Below are positions 16,612-25,736 of a stretch of DNA of 64,000 nucleotides, in pieces. The translations under genes and the position numbers were made by a program. The DNA is taken from positions 1,612,001 through 1,676,000 of the forward strand of contig OY760942.1 in the NCBI GenBank assembly GCA_963664065.1. The letters are read 5' to 3'. The stretch is from JABDJL01 sp963664065 (GTDB taxonomy: Bacteria; Pseudomonadota; Gammaproteobacteria; Xanthomonadales; SZUA-36). Within the stretch, counting starts at the first letter, position 1. Each line of letters opens with the position of its first letter. The notes under the pieces were generated by a model. The model was not told the DNA's origin. It ran no database searches and saw only the letters and a program-made list of their open reading frames with translations.

Positions 16612-18009
16612 TCAGCCCTGCATGATAGATTGGCGTACAGATACCAGTGAAGCTTCGTCACTCAGGCCCGCCCCCTTGGAACGGTTTACGACCCCCAGCG
16701 AATGCCAGATGCCGGAAAGGTCAGGAAAATTTCTGCTGTTGACATGTTCTTCGTATAGGTCTGAGAAAATCCTGGTTCCTGTCAGGTCGTCCAGTCTTTT
16801 GAATAACTCACTGGCCCGCCAGCGCTTGTTTATATCAAGGCAACAGCTTTGCAGGGAAGCAAGCGCCAAATCCAGTGACTGCTTGTTTCCGCTTGCGGCT
16901 CGCAGGCGGGTATCGGCTATTAGCGTCATCGCAGCGCCCGACCAGTACACCCGCATGGTGTGCTCCTAGCCTTCGCGTGTTGCCTCGGCCAGTGTTCCGC
17001 CCCGACTTCCTGATGGGGTTCCCCGTTCACCACGTTTGATGCCATCAAACATGCCCTGCCAGGCCTGCTCCTCACTCAGCATTCCCGAGCGGGCGAGCAA
17101 TATGTACTGGTAATAAGAAGCAAGACCCTCCGATAACCAGCGGTCACGGCTGGACACGAAGGGTAGTAGCATGTGGCTGAGTTCATGGCAGGCTGTCCAG
17201 TCTTGAGCGAGTTCTTCCAGTGGCCTGGTTTCATCAACAAAAAATTCTGCCGAAACGCCACCGCCGCGCATGACATGTGCCCATGGCACTGGCTCGTTGC
17301 GCGAGCCAATCGGAATGACTATTAACTGAGGAGATGCCTGTGGAAAGCGACCATAAACACCCGCAACCGCTGCCACCGCCTGCTTTACCCAAATCACCAG
17401 TTTTTCCTTCCGTGCATCCGGCGCAGAACCCGGTATGGCCAGCCGGATTCCGGTCTCTCCCACGTTCAGGGTCCGGATGGGAAAACTGCCTACCGCAATT
17501 CTTGATACCCAGCTAGCGGGTGTACCGGCCGGTTTAAAAATCATGTTTTTCCCAGAATGACTGATTTGGCGCCACGGAACAGAAATGTTCATACCGGACG
17601 GTAACACCACCTCGACCTGTACTTTTCGGTCTCCCGGCCCTCGCCAGAACCAAAGGTCACCGTCTGTAACTATGTCATTGCCAACACGTGATGCGAACCG
17701 GAAATCTGTTTGGCCAGTAGCGCGGGCGAGGTCAACCTGCCAGCTGAGACAACTGTCCGGCTTCAGGACAGGCAGGCGGGTCGAACCGGAATTCGACCGT
17801 AACCGGAGTTTTCCGGTCGGAGTAATCAGCCGGCCAGCGAAACGGCTTGCCTCGGTATTGTGGTACAGGCGTGTTGGCAGGCTGCCCTCGAAGCAGGCTT
17901 TTACGCTGACCTTTTCCAGCTTTTCTTCAAACCGCACCAGGTAGTGGTCCTGAGCCAGGGCAAACACCGGCCAGACGGTAAAAAGCAGGATGAGAAGCGT
18001 TTTATGCAT
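16612..18009 (-). pseudogene. Secreted gluzincin zinc peptidase split by an in-frame amber codon
   Basis: One open frame of 466 codons is interrupted only by a TAG at 16966-16968. The first part (347 residues) has a signal peptide (about 1-19, ending ALAQ) and the zinc motif HELSHMLLPF, followed 18 residues on by WLSEGLASYYQY, giving the third (Glu) ligand of M1/M61-like peptidases. After the TAG the same frame continues EHT-MRVYWSGAAMTLIADTRLR, which reads as the normal C-terminal helical part of such peptidases. The break may be a recent nonsense mutation, a sequencing error, or a read-through site; ATG at 16954-16956 could restart translation. It is divergent from the ilv leader. Confidence 0.75.
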
Positions 18010-18138
18010 GGGGAAATTATTGCCTATTTTATGAATAAAGGGGCTCGTATGGGCTGATTATTGCGACACCCGGCCTCTTTCAGGCATGAAATTCCGTAAG
18101 TTGTTGATATATATTTTTGAACTTTATCCATAAAAGGA

Positions 18139-18168
18139 TTGACACGGGGTTCCCAATGATGGGATAAA
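18139..18168 (+). promoter_or_regulatory. Sigma70-type promoter of the ilv-leu operon
   Basis: TTGACA at 18139-18144 and GATAAA at 18163-18168 are separated by 18 bp. The predicted transcript start falls about 18175, right at the leader-peptide ATG, so the leader would be leaderless or nearly so. A second, weaker TTGATA-based promoter about 35 bp upstream would give a longer 5' end. The -35 match is perfect; the -10 is moderate. Confidence 0.55.
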
Positions 18169-18174
18169 ACCTTC

Positions 18175-18333
18175 ATGTTTACACGTTTACAACGGTTTAA
18201 CGGTTTAACAGCGCAAGCCCGCAGACTTGCTGTGTCGCTGCATTCCGATTTGCTTAATGTAAACACCACGCTGGTAGTCGTGCTGATTATTCTGGTCCTT
18301 ATTTCGCAAAGCGGGGTGGGATTGGTAGCGTAA
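18175..18333 (+). CDS. ilvL: Branched-chain amino acid leader peptide (attenuator)
   Basis: A 52-codon frame ahead of ilvD whose second half encodes the run LVVVLIILVLI (residues 33-43), a dense block of Leu, Val and Ile codons as in enteric ilv leader peptides. It ends at TAA 18331-18333, 19 bp before the terminator hairpin. Bases 18311-18317 (GCGGGGT), just after the control codons, can pair with ACCCCGC at 18356-18362, the 5' arm of the terminator, giving an alternative antiterminator. A ribosome stalled on scarce Leu/Val/Ile tRNA would leave that segment free; a ribosome reaching the stop would cover it. The start codon is uncertain because no Shine-Dalgarno precedes the ATG. Confidence 0.82.
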   Translation: MFTRLQRFNGLTAQARRLAVSLHSDLLNVNTTLVVVLIILVLISQSGVGLVA

Positions 18334-18352
18334 ACAAAAAATCAATCTGAAC

Positions 18353-18387
18353 AAAACCCCGCAACCGAAAGGAGGCGGGGTTTTTTT
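18353..18387 (+). terminator. Attenuator terminator of the ilv-leu operon
   Basis: AAAACCCCGC (18353-18362) pairs with GCGGGGTTTT (18375-18384), followed by more T residues, with a 12-nt loop. The 5' arm is also complementary to GCGGGGT at 18311-18317 within the leader frame, so terminator and antiterminator are mutually exclusive. It lies 22 bp before the ilvD start, the standard position for an attenuator. Confidence 0.88.
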
Positions 18388-18408
18388 AATCCAAAAATGA
18401 ATTGAAGA

Positions 18409-20127
18409 ATGGTGAAAAAAGCAAGGCAAACAAGTGATGTAATGAAAAGCGGTCCCAACCGCGCGCCTGCGCGTGCCATGTTGCGTGCCACCGGTCTGGA
18501 CGACAAGGCGATTCAACAACCCCTGGTTGCGGTGGTCAATACCTGGAGCGAAGTCACGCCCTGCAATATTCATTTGCGTGCCCTGGCCGAACCTGTGAAA
18601 GACGGTATCCGGGCGGCTGGAGGCACTCCGATTGAATTCAACACCATCGTTATTACCGATGGCATCACCATGGGCACACCCGGAATGCGTGCCTCGCTGA
18701 TCTCACGCGAGACGATCGCCGATTCCATTGAGCTGGCTGTAGGAGGCCATTCACTGGACGCAGTTGTCGTGCTGGTCGGATGTGACAAAACCATTCCGGC
18801 TGCTGCGATGGCAGTGGCCAGGTTGAATGTGCCGGCTGTTATCCTTTACGGCGGATCGATCGGCAAGGGCAGGCTCTACGGGCGGGACCTGAGTATCCAG
18901 GATGTGTTCGAAGCGGTGGGTGCGCATGCAGCCGGCCTTATCGACGAAAAAGAACTGGATGCGATTGAAAAGGCTGCCTGCCCGGGGGCCGGAGCTTGCG
19001 GTGGCCAATTCACCGCAAACACAATGTCCATGTCCTTGACCATGCTGGGCCTTTCACCTATGGGCTCCAACGACGTACCTGCGGTTCACCCCGATAAGAA
19101 TTCGGTGGCTTTCAAGGCAGGGCAACAGGTAATGGCTGCGCTTGATGCCGGGCTCACTCCCGATCAAATTATCACCACCGAGTCTCTGCGCAACGCGGCT
19201 ACCGCTGTTTGTGCGACGGCAGGATCCACCAACGCCGTGTTACACCTGCTGGCGATAGCCGAGGAAGCCGGCGTTGAGTTTGAACTCAACGAATTCGACG
19301 ATATCTCGAGGCGCACACCCGTGATCGCAGATCTCAAGCCCGGCGGCCGCTTCCTGGCCTGCGACATGTTTGATGCCGGTGGTACAGCAGCACTGATTCG
19401 CCGGTTGTCGGCCTCGGGGCTGATTACCGACGCACCAACCGTCACCGGCAGGTCTTTGTTCAAGGAAGCCTCTGAACTCGGGGAACCCGCGGATCAGCAG
19501 GTCATTCGTGACCTGGCCGATGCCATCCAGCCCCGTGGCGGTTTTGGCATCCTTTATGGAAACCTGTCTCCTGAAGGTTGCGTGGTCAAACTGGCCGGCC
19601 ATGGAGATCTGAATTTCAGTGGGCCCGCGCGTGTATTTGATTCCGAGGAAGAGACTTTTGCTGCTGTCCAGGGCGGCGAGATCAGGCCCGGAGACGTAAT
19701 CGTGATCCGCTACGAGGGCCCGCGGGGCGGTCCAGGTATGCGGGAAATGCTGGCGGTAACCGCAGCCATCGCCGGCCGAGGACTCAGTGAATCGGTTGCG
19801 CTCATAACCGATGGCCGCTTTTCCGGAGCCACCCACGGCTTTATGGTCGGGCATGTCTCCCCTGAAGCTGTGATTGGCGGGCCGATCGCCCTGGTCCGTG
19901 ACGGAGACACCATCACCATTGATGTAGAAGCTCAGCAAATCAACGTAGAAGTCGACCTGGACAAGCGACGTTCCGAATTCCGACCCAGGCGTAGAGTGCC
20001 CTTGCACGGTGCTTATGCAAAGTACGAACAGCTCGTAGGATCCGCCTCCAGGGGTGCAGTGACTATCCCCGTGGCTGAGCGCGTGCAATCTGATTCCCAG
20101 TCATCGATGCACCCAAATTCGAATTAA
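18409..20127 (+). CDS. ilvD: Dihydroxy-acid dehydratase
   Basis: A 572-residue iron-sulfur enzyme that dehydrates 2,3-dihydroxy acids to the 2-oxo acids of valine and isoleucine synthesis. Cluster ligands are Cys52 (TPCNIH), Cys125 (GCDKTIP, residues 124-130) and Cys197 (CPGAGACGGQFTANTM, 191-206), the three-cysteine arrangement of the family. The C-terminal RYEGPRGGPGMREM and DGRFSGATHG motifs are intact. It is the first structural gene after the attenuator, followed by ilvC after 15 bp with a clear AAGGAAG ribosome-binding site. Confidence 0.97.
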   Translation: MVKKARQTSDVMKSGPNRAPARAMLRATGLDDKAIQQPLVAVVNTWSEVTPCNIHLRALAEPVKDGIRAAGGTPIEFNTIVITDGITMGTPGMRASLISRETIADSIELAVGGHSLDAVVVLVGCDKTIPAAAMAVARLNVPAVILYGGSIGKGRLYGRDLSIQDVFEAVGAHAAGLIDEKELDAIEKAACPGAGACGGQFTANTMSMSLTMLGLSPMGSNDVPAVHPDKNSVAFKAGQQVMAALDAGLTPDQIITTESLRNAATAVCATAGSTNAVLHLLAIAEEAGVEFELNEFDDISRRTPVIADLKPGGRFLACDMFDAGGTAALIRRLSASGLITDAPTVTGRSLFKEASELGEPADQQVIRDLADAIQPRGGFGILYGNLSPEGCVVKLAGHGDLNFSGPARVFDSEEETFAAVQGGEIRPGDVIVIRYEGPRGGPGMREMLAVTAAIAGRGLSESVALITDGRFSGATHGFMVGHVSPEAVIGGPIALVRDGDTITIDVEAQQINVEVDLDKRRSEFRPRRRVPLHGAYAKYEQLVGSASRGAVTIPVAERVQSDSQSSMHPNSN

Positions 20128-20142
20128 CCAAGGAAGCAGGCA

Positions 20143-21153
20143 ATGAAATTATTTACCACAGATGATGTAAAACGTGACGCAATTTCCGGCAAGACCGTGG
20201 CCATACTCGGTTATGGCAGCCAGGGAAGGGCGCACGCCAATAACCTCAAGGATTCCGGTTACCGGGTGATCATCGGTGCGCGCGCCGGCGGCCCTACTGC
20301 CAGGACCGCTGCCGATGCCGGCTTTGAGCTTGCTGATTTTGCGCAAGCCGCAAAGCAAGCTCAGGTGGTCAGCATGCTGGTGCCGGACATGGCCCAGCCC
20401 GCAGTCTACGAGCAGATCAAGGACCAGTTACATGCCGGTGATACCTTGTTGTTCGCGCACGGATTCAACATCCATTTTGGCGTTATCGAGCCATCCCACG
20501 AGATTGACGTGATCATGGTGGCGCCAAAATCGCCTGGTGACCTGGTTCGCCGCGAATACCAGCAAGGCCGTGGTGTGCCTTGCCTGCGAGCGGTGTACCA
20601 GGACGCCAGCGGAGAAGCGGCAGATCGTGCCTTGTCTTATGCACATGGCATCGGTGGAACACGTGCGGGCGTACTTGATACGACTTTTGCCGAGGAGACC
20701 GAGACCGATCTGTTTGGAGAACAGGCCGTTTTGTGCGGCGGTGCCAGCCAGCTTGTGTTGCACGGTTATGAAACCCTGGTTGAAGCCGGTTACCAGCCCG
20801 AAGCGGCATATTTCGAGTGCCTGCACGAACTGAAGCTGATCGTGGATCTGATGTACGAAGGTGGAATGGACAAGATGTACGAGTTCATCTCCGACACCGC
20901 CTCCTACGGGGACCTGGTTTCGGGACCGCGAATTATTGACGACGGGGTTAAAGCCCGCATGAAGGAAGTGCTCACCGAAATCCAGGACGGCAGTTTTGCC
21001 AAACGCTGGATGGATGAATACCAGGCCGGCAGCAAGGACTATGCCGAGCTCCTGCAGAAACGGCGCGCGCATCCGATTGAAGCGGTGGGCCGTAAATTAC
21101 GCGAACGAATGAGCTGGATCAGTAAAAAACCGAAGAAGCAGCAGGCAGCGTGA
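20143..21153 (+). CDS. ilvC: Ketol-acid reductoisomerase (class I)
   Basis: A 336-residue NADPH- and Mg-dependent enzyme that converts acetolactate or acetohydroxybutyrate to the dihydroxy acid. The Rossmann motif GYGSQG is at residues 23-28, with the cofactor loop at GARAGG. VMVAPKSPGDLVRREYQ and the acidic metal ligands in ETETDLFGEQ and the knotted C-terminal domain (ECLHELKLIVDLMYEGG) are conserved. The length marks it as the short class I form. The C-terminus has a lysine-rich tail. Confidence 0.97.
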   Translation: MKLFTTDDVKRDAISGKTVAILGYGSQGRAHANNLKDSGYRVIIGARAGGPTARTAADAGFELADFAQAAKQAQVVSMLVPDMAQPAVYEQIKDQLHAGDTLLFAHGFNIHFGVIEPSHEIDVIMVAPKSPGDLVRREYQQGRGVPCLRAVYQDASGEAADRALSYAHGIGGTRAGVLDTTFAEETETDLFGEQAVLCGGASQLVLHGYETLVEAGYQPEAAYFECLHELKLIVDLMYEGGMDKMYEFISDTASYGDLVSGPRIIDDGVKARMKEVLTEIQDGSFAKRWMDEYQAGSKDYAELLQKRRAHPIEAVGRKLRERMSWISKKPKKQQAA

Positions 21154-21192
21154 ATCTTGGGAGCTGGGAAAAATGAAAAGGGAAACAGTGTG

Positions 21193-22887
21193 ATGAGTTC
21201 AATTCCGGAAACAGCCATCAAGGTGCGCAGTGGCTCGCAACTGTTGCTCGAAGGACTGGAGCGGCAGGGGGTAAAGCAGGTATTCGGTTACCCTGGCGGG
21301 GCGATCATGCCGTTCTACGATGAACTGGTCCGCTCCGGAATAAAGCATTACCTGTGTCGCCATGAGCAGGGCGCGGCGCTGGCGGCCGATGGTTTCGGCC
21401 GCACCACGCGCCGCGCAGGTGTTTGCATTGCCACCTCCGGCCCCGGCGCAACCAACCTGGTTACCGGTATCGCCAACGCCTACATGGATTCCGTTCCGAT
21501 GGTTGTGATCACCGGCCAGGTGTCGAATGCGCTGCAGGGGACAGACGCCTTCCAGGAAGTGGATATCTTCGGCATTACCCTGCCGATTGTGAAGCACAGC
21601 TATATCGTTCGCCGGGCGGAGGACATTCCGCGGATAGTCGAGGAGGCGTTCCACCTGGCTGAGCACGGGCGCCCGGGTCCGGTATTGATCGATTTTCCCA
21701 AAGACGTGTCAATTGCGATGGTCAATGAACCGCCTGTTCCGCCAAAACTGAAATGGGTGCCGCCACAAGCGGACGACGCCTCCGTGGCAGCGGCACTGGA
21801 AATGCTGGAGGACGCGCGGCGTCCGTTGATCTTTACCGGTGGTGGCATCGCGATCTCCGACTCAATCGATGCCTTCCGGCGCTTCGCCCGCTCCAGCGGC
21901 ATCCCGATGGTCACAACTCTGAAAGGTATCGGCGTGATGCCCAGCGACGACCCGGCATTCCTGGGCATGGTCGGGATGCACGGGCGCGCTTCTGCCAACC
22001 ACGCGGTGCAGAACTGCGATGTGCTGATGGTCGTCGGGGCCCGCTTCGACGATCGAGCCACCGGCCAGTTGAACCAGTTTGCACCCGGTGCACGAGTGAT
22101 CCACCTGGACATCGACCCGGCCGAGATCTCCAAGCTGCGCCGGGCGGATGTTTCGGTGGTGGGCGAACTGGAACCCTCGCTTGAGGCAATGACCGGAGAG
22201 ATCACTGTTAACCGCCCGTGGCGGGAGCAATGCATGCAGTGGAAAAAGGAATTCGACTGGCGTTACGACGCGCCCGGTGATGGTGTATTTGCGCCCCTGC
22301 TGCTGAAGCAGCTTTCTGAACTGGGCGGCCCGGAAATGGTAGTCACCTGCGACGTGGGCCAGCACCAGATGTGGGTGGCGCAACATTGCAAATTCAAAAA
22401 CCCGCTCAAGCACCTGTCGTCCGGCGGGCTCGGCACCATGGGCTACGGCCTGCCGGCTGCGATCGGCGCGAAAGTCGCCGACCCGGAGTCCACCGTGGTC
22501 TGCGTGTCCGGTGACGGTTCGATCATGATGAATATCCAGGAGCTCGCCACACTGAACCGCTACAAGCTGGGCGTGAAAATATTGCTACTCGACAACAGCT
22601 ACCTTGGCTTGGTGCGGCAGTGGCAGGAATTGTTCTTCGACGGTAATTACAGCGAGGTGGAACTTTCCGACAACCCGGATTTCGCCGTGGTGGCGAAGGC
22701 CTTCGGTGTCGAAGCGCGCAGTGTGGACAAGCGCAAGAACGTGCAAGCCAGTCTGGAGTGGCTGCTGGCCTCCGACGGGCCGGCGCTGTTGCACGTTCTG
22801 ATCGATTCCGAGGAAAACGTCTGGCCACTGGTGCCGCCGGGCAAGGCCAACCACGAAATGATGACCGCAGGAGAGATCGGAATATGA
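21193..22887 (+). CDS. ilvG: Acetolactate synthase, large (catalytic) subunit
   Basis: A 564-residue thiamin-diphosphate enzyme that forms acetolactate or 2-aceto-2-hydroxybutyrate. The start ATG at 21193 (MSSIPETA) is chosen over an upstream in-frame codon because similarity begins there. Catalytic Glu58 is in RHEQGAA; the cofactor motif is GDGSIMMNIQELATLNRY with NN-type ending in LLLDNSYLGLVRQWQ. Its small subunit follows with overlapping stop and start (ATGA), as in enteric ilvGM. GC content is visibly higher here than in leuA and leuB. Confidence 0.95.
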   Translation: MSSIPETAIKVRSGSQLLLEGLERQGVKQVFGYPGGAIMPFYDELVRSGIKHYLCRHEQGAALAADGFGRTTRRAGVCIATSGPGATNLVTGIANAYMDSVPMVVITGQVSNALQGTDAFQEVDIFGITLPIVKHSYIVRRAEDIPRIVEEAFHLAEHGRPGPVLIDFPKDVSIAMVNEPPVPPKLKWVPPQADDASVAAALEMLEDARRPLIFTGGGIAISDSIDAFRRFARSSGIPMVTTLKGIGVMPSDDPAFLGMVGMHGRASANHAVQNCDVLMVVGARFDDRATGQLNQFAPGARVIHLDIDPAEISKLRRADVSVVGELEPSLEAMTGEITVNRPWREQCMQWKKEFDWRYDAPGDGVFAPLLLKQLSELGGPEMVVTCDVGQHQMWVAQHCKFKNPLKHLSSGGLGTMGYGLPAAIGAKVADPESTVVCVSGDGSIMMNIQELATLNRYKLGVKILLLDNSYLGLVRQWQELFFDGNYSEVELSDNPDFAVVAKAFGVEARSVDKRKNVQASLEWLLASDGPALLHVLIDSEENVWPLVPPGKANHEMMTAGEIGI

Positions 22888-23165
22888 AAACTGTGAATCA
22901 TCAACTGAAAATCGAACTCAGCAACAACGAGGGGGCGATGTTACGGGCGCTGGGCCTGACGGAGCGGCGGGGATACCTGCTGCAGACCTGTAAGCTGCAT
23001 GCGGAACTCGATGGCAAGCGGGTGCTGGATATCCGGGTGGAGTCCGACCGCCCGGCAGCATTATTGAAGCGACAACTGGAACGGCTGCATGACGTTATTA
23101 CCGTAAGCATTATGTCCTCCCCGGAGCACGCCGCCCCAAGATTTGGCATACGGACACCGAATTAA
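22884..23165 (+). CDS. ilvM: Acetolactate synthase, small (regulatory) subunit
   Basis: A 93-residue ACT-domain protein starting at ATG 22884, which overlaps the ilvG stop. The pattern HQLKIELSNNEGAMLRALGLTERRGY and RVLDIRVESDRPAALLKRQLERLHDV fits the short IlvM type rather than the long IlvH/IlvN type. Small subunits stabilise the catalytic subunit and, in many isozymes, transmit valine inhibition; IlvM-type isozymes are often valine-insensitive, but that cannot be read from sequence here. Confidence 0.9.
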   Translation: MKTVNHQLKIELSNNEGAMLRALGLTERRGYLLQTCKLHAELDGKRVLDIRVESDRPAALLKRQLERLHDVITVSIMSSPEHAAPRFGIRTPN

Positions 23166-23187
23166 TGAATTTGAAGAGACTATAGCC

Positions 23188-24756
23188 ATGACTACAGAAA
23201 ACACACACAACCGCGTTTATATTTTCGACACCAGTTTGAGAGACGGTGAACAAAGCCCTGGATTCAGCATGAGCCTGGGCCAGAAACTGCGGGTAGCCCG
23301 GGTCCTTGGTGAACTCAAAGTGGATATCATTGAGGCCGGCTTTCCGGCAGCATCGCCGGGCGATTTCGAAGCAGTCCGGGCGGTCGCAAGTGAAATTGAG
23401 GGGCCGGTCATTGCCGGCCTTGCCCGCACCATACCTTCGGATATCGACAGCGTCGCACGTGCCATAGAGCCAGCAAAAAGGAAACGCATACACACTTTTA
23501 TTGCAACCAGCCCGATTCACCGCGAACGCAAACTGAAAATGAGCAAAGAGCAGGTGCTGGCCAGTGCGATAAGCGCCGTTAAACTTGCAGTCAGTGCATG
23601 TGACGATGTCGAGTTTTCCGCCGAAGACGCGATCCGGACCGAGCGCGATTTTTTGGCTGAAGTATTACAGGCGGCAATCGAAGAAGGTGCTACAACCATC
23701 AATATCCCGGATACGGTTGGTTATTCGACCCCTACAGAGATGTTTGAGCTGTTCTCGTGGCTGAAAACGAATGTTCCGGGCATGGATGGAATCAGGATCA
23801 GCACCCACTGTCATAACGATCTCGGACTGGCCGTGGCAAATAGCCTGTCGGCGGTCGACGCCGGTGCGCGCCAGATTGAGTGCACCCTCAACGGCATAGG
23901 CGAGCGTGCCGGAAATAGCGCATTGGAAGAGGTGGTGATGGCTTTGAAAACCCGTGCCGATCGCTATGGATGCCACACGGGTATTGAAACCCGGAAATTG
24001 CATGCGGCCAGTCACCTGCTGGCAGCGGTTACCGGCAATTTCGTCCCGCGTAACAAGGCCATCGTGGGCGAAAACGCATTTGCCCACGAAGCCGGAATCC
24101 ACCAGCACGGCATGCTGGCAGATCCTGAGACCTACGAAATCATGCTGCCTGAAGACGTGGGTGTCAGTGGGACCGAGTTGGTACTTGGTAAACACAGCGG
24201 CAGGCATGCGGTCGCCGACCGTGCCAACCAGATGGGTTACGTACTGGAAGACGATGAATTAACCCAGGTGATGGAGCGTTTCAAAGACCTGGCTGACCGT
24301 AAAAAGCGGATTTTCGATTCAGACCTCGAAGCCATTATCACCGGCAGCCAGGTGGGCACAATTGGCCCGTGGACATTGGCCTGGTTGAGCGTAGTAAGCC
24401 GTGTTAACAGCGAGGATCACCCGACCGCGTCCCTGACACTGGCCCATAAAGACGGTGAAACGGCGACACAAACCGGCATCGGCGATGGCCCGGTGGATGC
24501 CATTGTTCATGCACTGGAAAAAATCACCGGCATGGAAATCAAGGTGCTTAGCCTGGCCATGCGCAGTATTTCGCTGGGCGAAGATGCCCAGGGTGAGGCC
24601 AGCTTGAGAGCGACTTGCGATGGCGTGGAATACAGCGGACACGGCCTGTCCACTGACATCGTTGCTGCCTGTGCCGAAGCCTTGCTGGAGATCGTAAACC
24701 GGGCAGACCGGAACCATGAATACCTGCGCAGTAAAATAGCTGCCAGCGCAGCCTGA
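23188..24756 (+). CDS. leuA: 2-isopropylmalate synthase
   Basis: A 522-residue enzyme that condenses acetyl-CoA with 2-oxoisovalerate, the first step committed to leucine. The start ATG at 23188 (MTTENTHNRV) is preceded by GAAGAGA; the frame is open further upstream but overlaps ilvM. The metal/catalytic motif DTSLRDGEQSPG is at residues 14-25, HCHNDLGLAVANS gives the metal histidines, and the C-terminal third is the LeuA regulatory dimer domain that normally mediates leucine feedback inhibition. Confidence 0.96.
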   Translation: MTTENTHNRVYIFDTSLRDGEQSPGFSMSLGQKLRVARVLGELKVDIIEAGFPAASPGDFEAVRAVASEIEGPVIAGLARTIPSDIDSVARAIEPAKRKRIHTFIATSPIHRERKLKMSKEQVLASAISAVKLAVSACDDVEFSAEDAIRTERDFLAEVLQAAIEEGATTINIPDTVGYSTPTEMFELFSWLKTNVPGMDGIRISTHCHNDLGLAVANSLSAVDAGARQIECTLNGIGERAGNSALEEVVMALKTRADRYGCHTGIETRKLHAASHLLAAVTGNFVPRNKAIVGENAFAHEAGIHQHGMLADPETYEIMLPEDVGVSGTELVLGKHSGRHAVADRANQMGYVLEDDELTQVMERFKDLADRKKRIFDSDLEAIITGSQVGTIGPWTLAWLSVVSRVNSEDHPTASLTLAHKDGETATQTGIGDGPVDAIVHALEKITGMEIKVLSLAMRSISLGEDAQGEASLRATCDGVEYSGHGLSTDIVAACAEALLEIVNRADRNHEYLRSKIAASAA

Positions 24757-24773
24757 TAAGGGAGTATCAGACC

Positions 24774-25736
24774 ATGAAAGCTACCAAGTACATCTGGCAT
24801 AACGGCAAATTCGTGCCCTGGCACGAGGCCACGACGCATGTGCTCACACATGCATTGCACTATGGCTCCAGCGTTTTTGAAGGCATTCGCGTGTATGACA
24901 GGCTCGGCGAGCCTGTCGGCTTCAGAATGCGTGATCATCTCCGGCGTATGTTTGATTCGGCAAAGATTTATCGCATGGAGATACCGTTTGATATCGACAC
25001 CCTGTTTGATGTCTGTTGCGATTTGGTGTGCCGAAACGATCTCGGTTCAGCCTACCTGAGGCCGATTGCGTTCAGGGGCTACGGCTCACTTGGCGTGGCC
25101 CCGCATGAACCGCTGCCCGTGGAAGTTTCCGTCGCGGCCATCGAGTGGGGTGCCTACCTGGGTGAAGAAGCCCGGGAAAATGGCGCCAGGGTCTGTGTTT
25201 CCAGCTGGCAGCGCGTGGCGCCCAACACGATTCCGGCGGGCATTAAGGCTGGCGGTAACTACCTCTCGGGGCAGTTGATCAGCATGGAAGCCCATCGTCT
25301 GGGCTTTGACGAAGGGATTGGATTGGCCACTGACGGCACGTTTAGCGAGGGGGCCGGTGAAAACCTGTTCATTGTCAAAGACGGCGTATTGATCACACCA
25401 CCCCAGGCAGCCTCCATCCTGGCTGGAATTACTCGTGATTCGGTAATGCGCCTGGCGCACGCAATGGGTTATGAAGTGCGGGAACAGCAATTATCGCGTG
25501 AGATTTTGTACCTCGCTGATGAGCTGTTTTTCACCGGAACCGCGGCAGAGATCACACCCATCGCATCGGTGGATGACCTACCGGTCGGTGCCGGCAAGCG
25601 CGGTCCTATCACGGAAAAACTGCAATCTGCTTTCTTTGGCCTGTTCGACGGCACAACCGAGGACCGCTTTGGCTGGCTGGCGCCAATTGGAAAGGGCAGC
25701 AACACCCGGAAGCGGGCCGCCGATGCCGCAGCCTAA
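24774..25736 (+). CDS. ilvE: Branched-chain amino acid aminotransferase
   Basis: A 320-residue fold-type IV PLP enzyme that catalyses the last transamination to leucine, isoleucine and valine. The PLP lysine is Lys158 in PAGIKAGGNYLSG. FEGIRVYDR near residue 36, SEGAGENLFIV and FTGTAAEITP are the family signatures. Its end overlaps the leuC start by 14 bp. The position between leuA and leuC is unusual but functionally sensible. Confidence 0.95.
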   Translation: MKATKYIWHNGKFVPWHEATTHVLTHALHYGSSVFEGIRVYDRLGEPVGFRMRDHLRRMFDSAKIYRMEIPFDIDTLFDVCCDLVCRNDLGSAYLRPIAFRGYGSLGVAPHEPLPVEVSVAAIEWGAYLGEEARENGARVCVSSWQRVAPNTIPAGIKAGGNYLSGQLISMEAHRLGFDEGIGLATDGTFSEGAGENLFIVKDGVLITPPQAASILAGITRDSVMRLAHAMGYEVREQQLSREILYLADELFFTGTAAEITPIASVDDLPVGAGKRGPITEKLQSAFFGLFDGTTEDRFGWLAPIGKGSNTRKRAADAAA

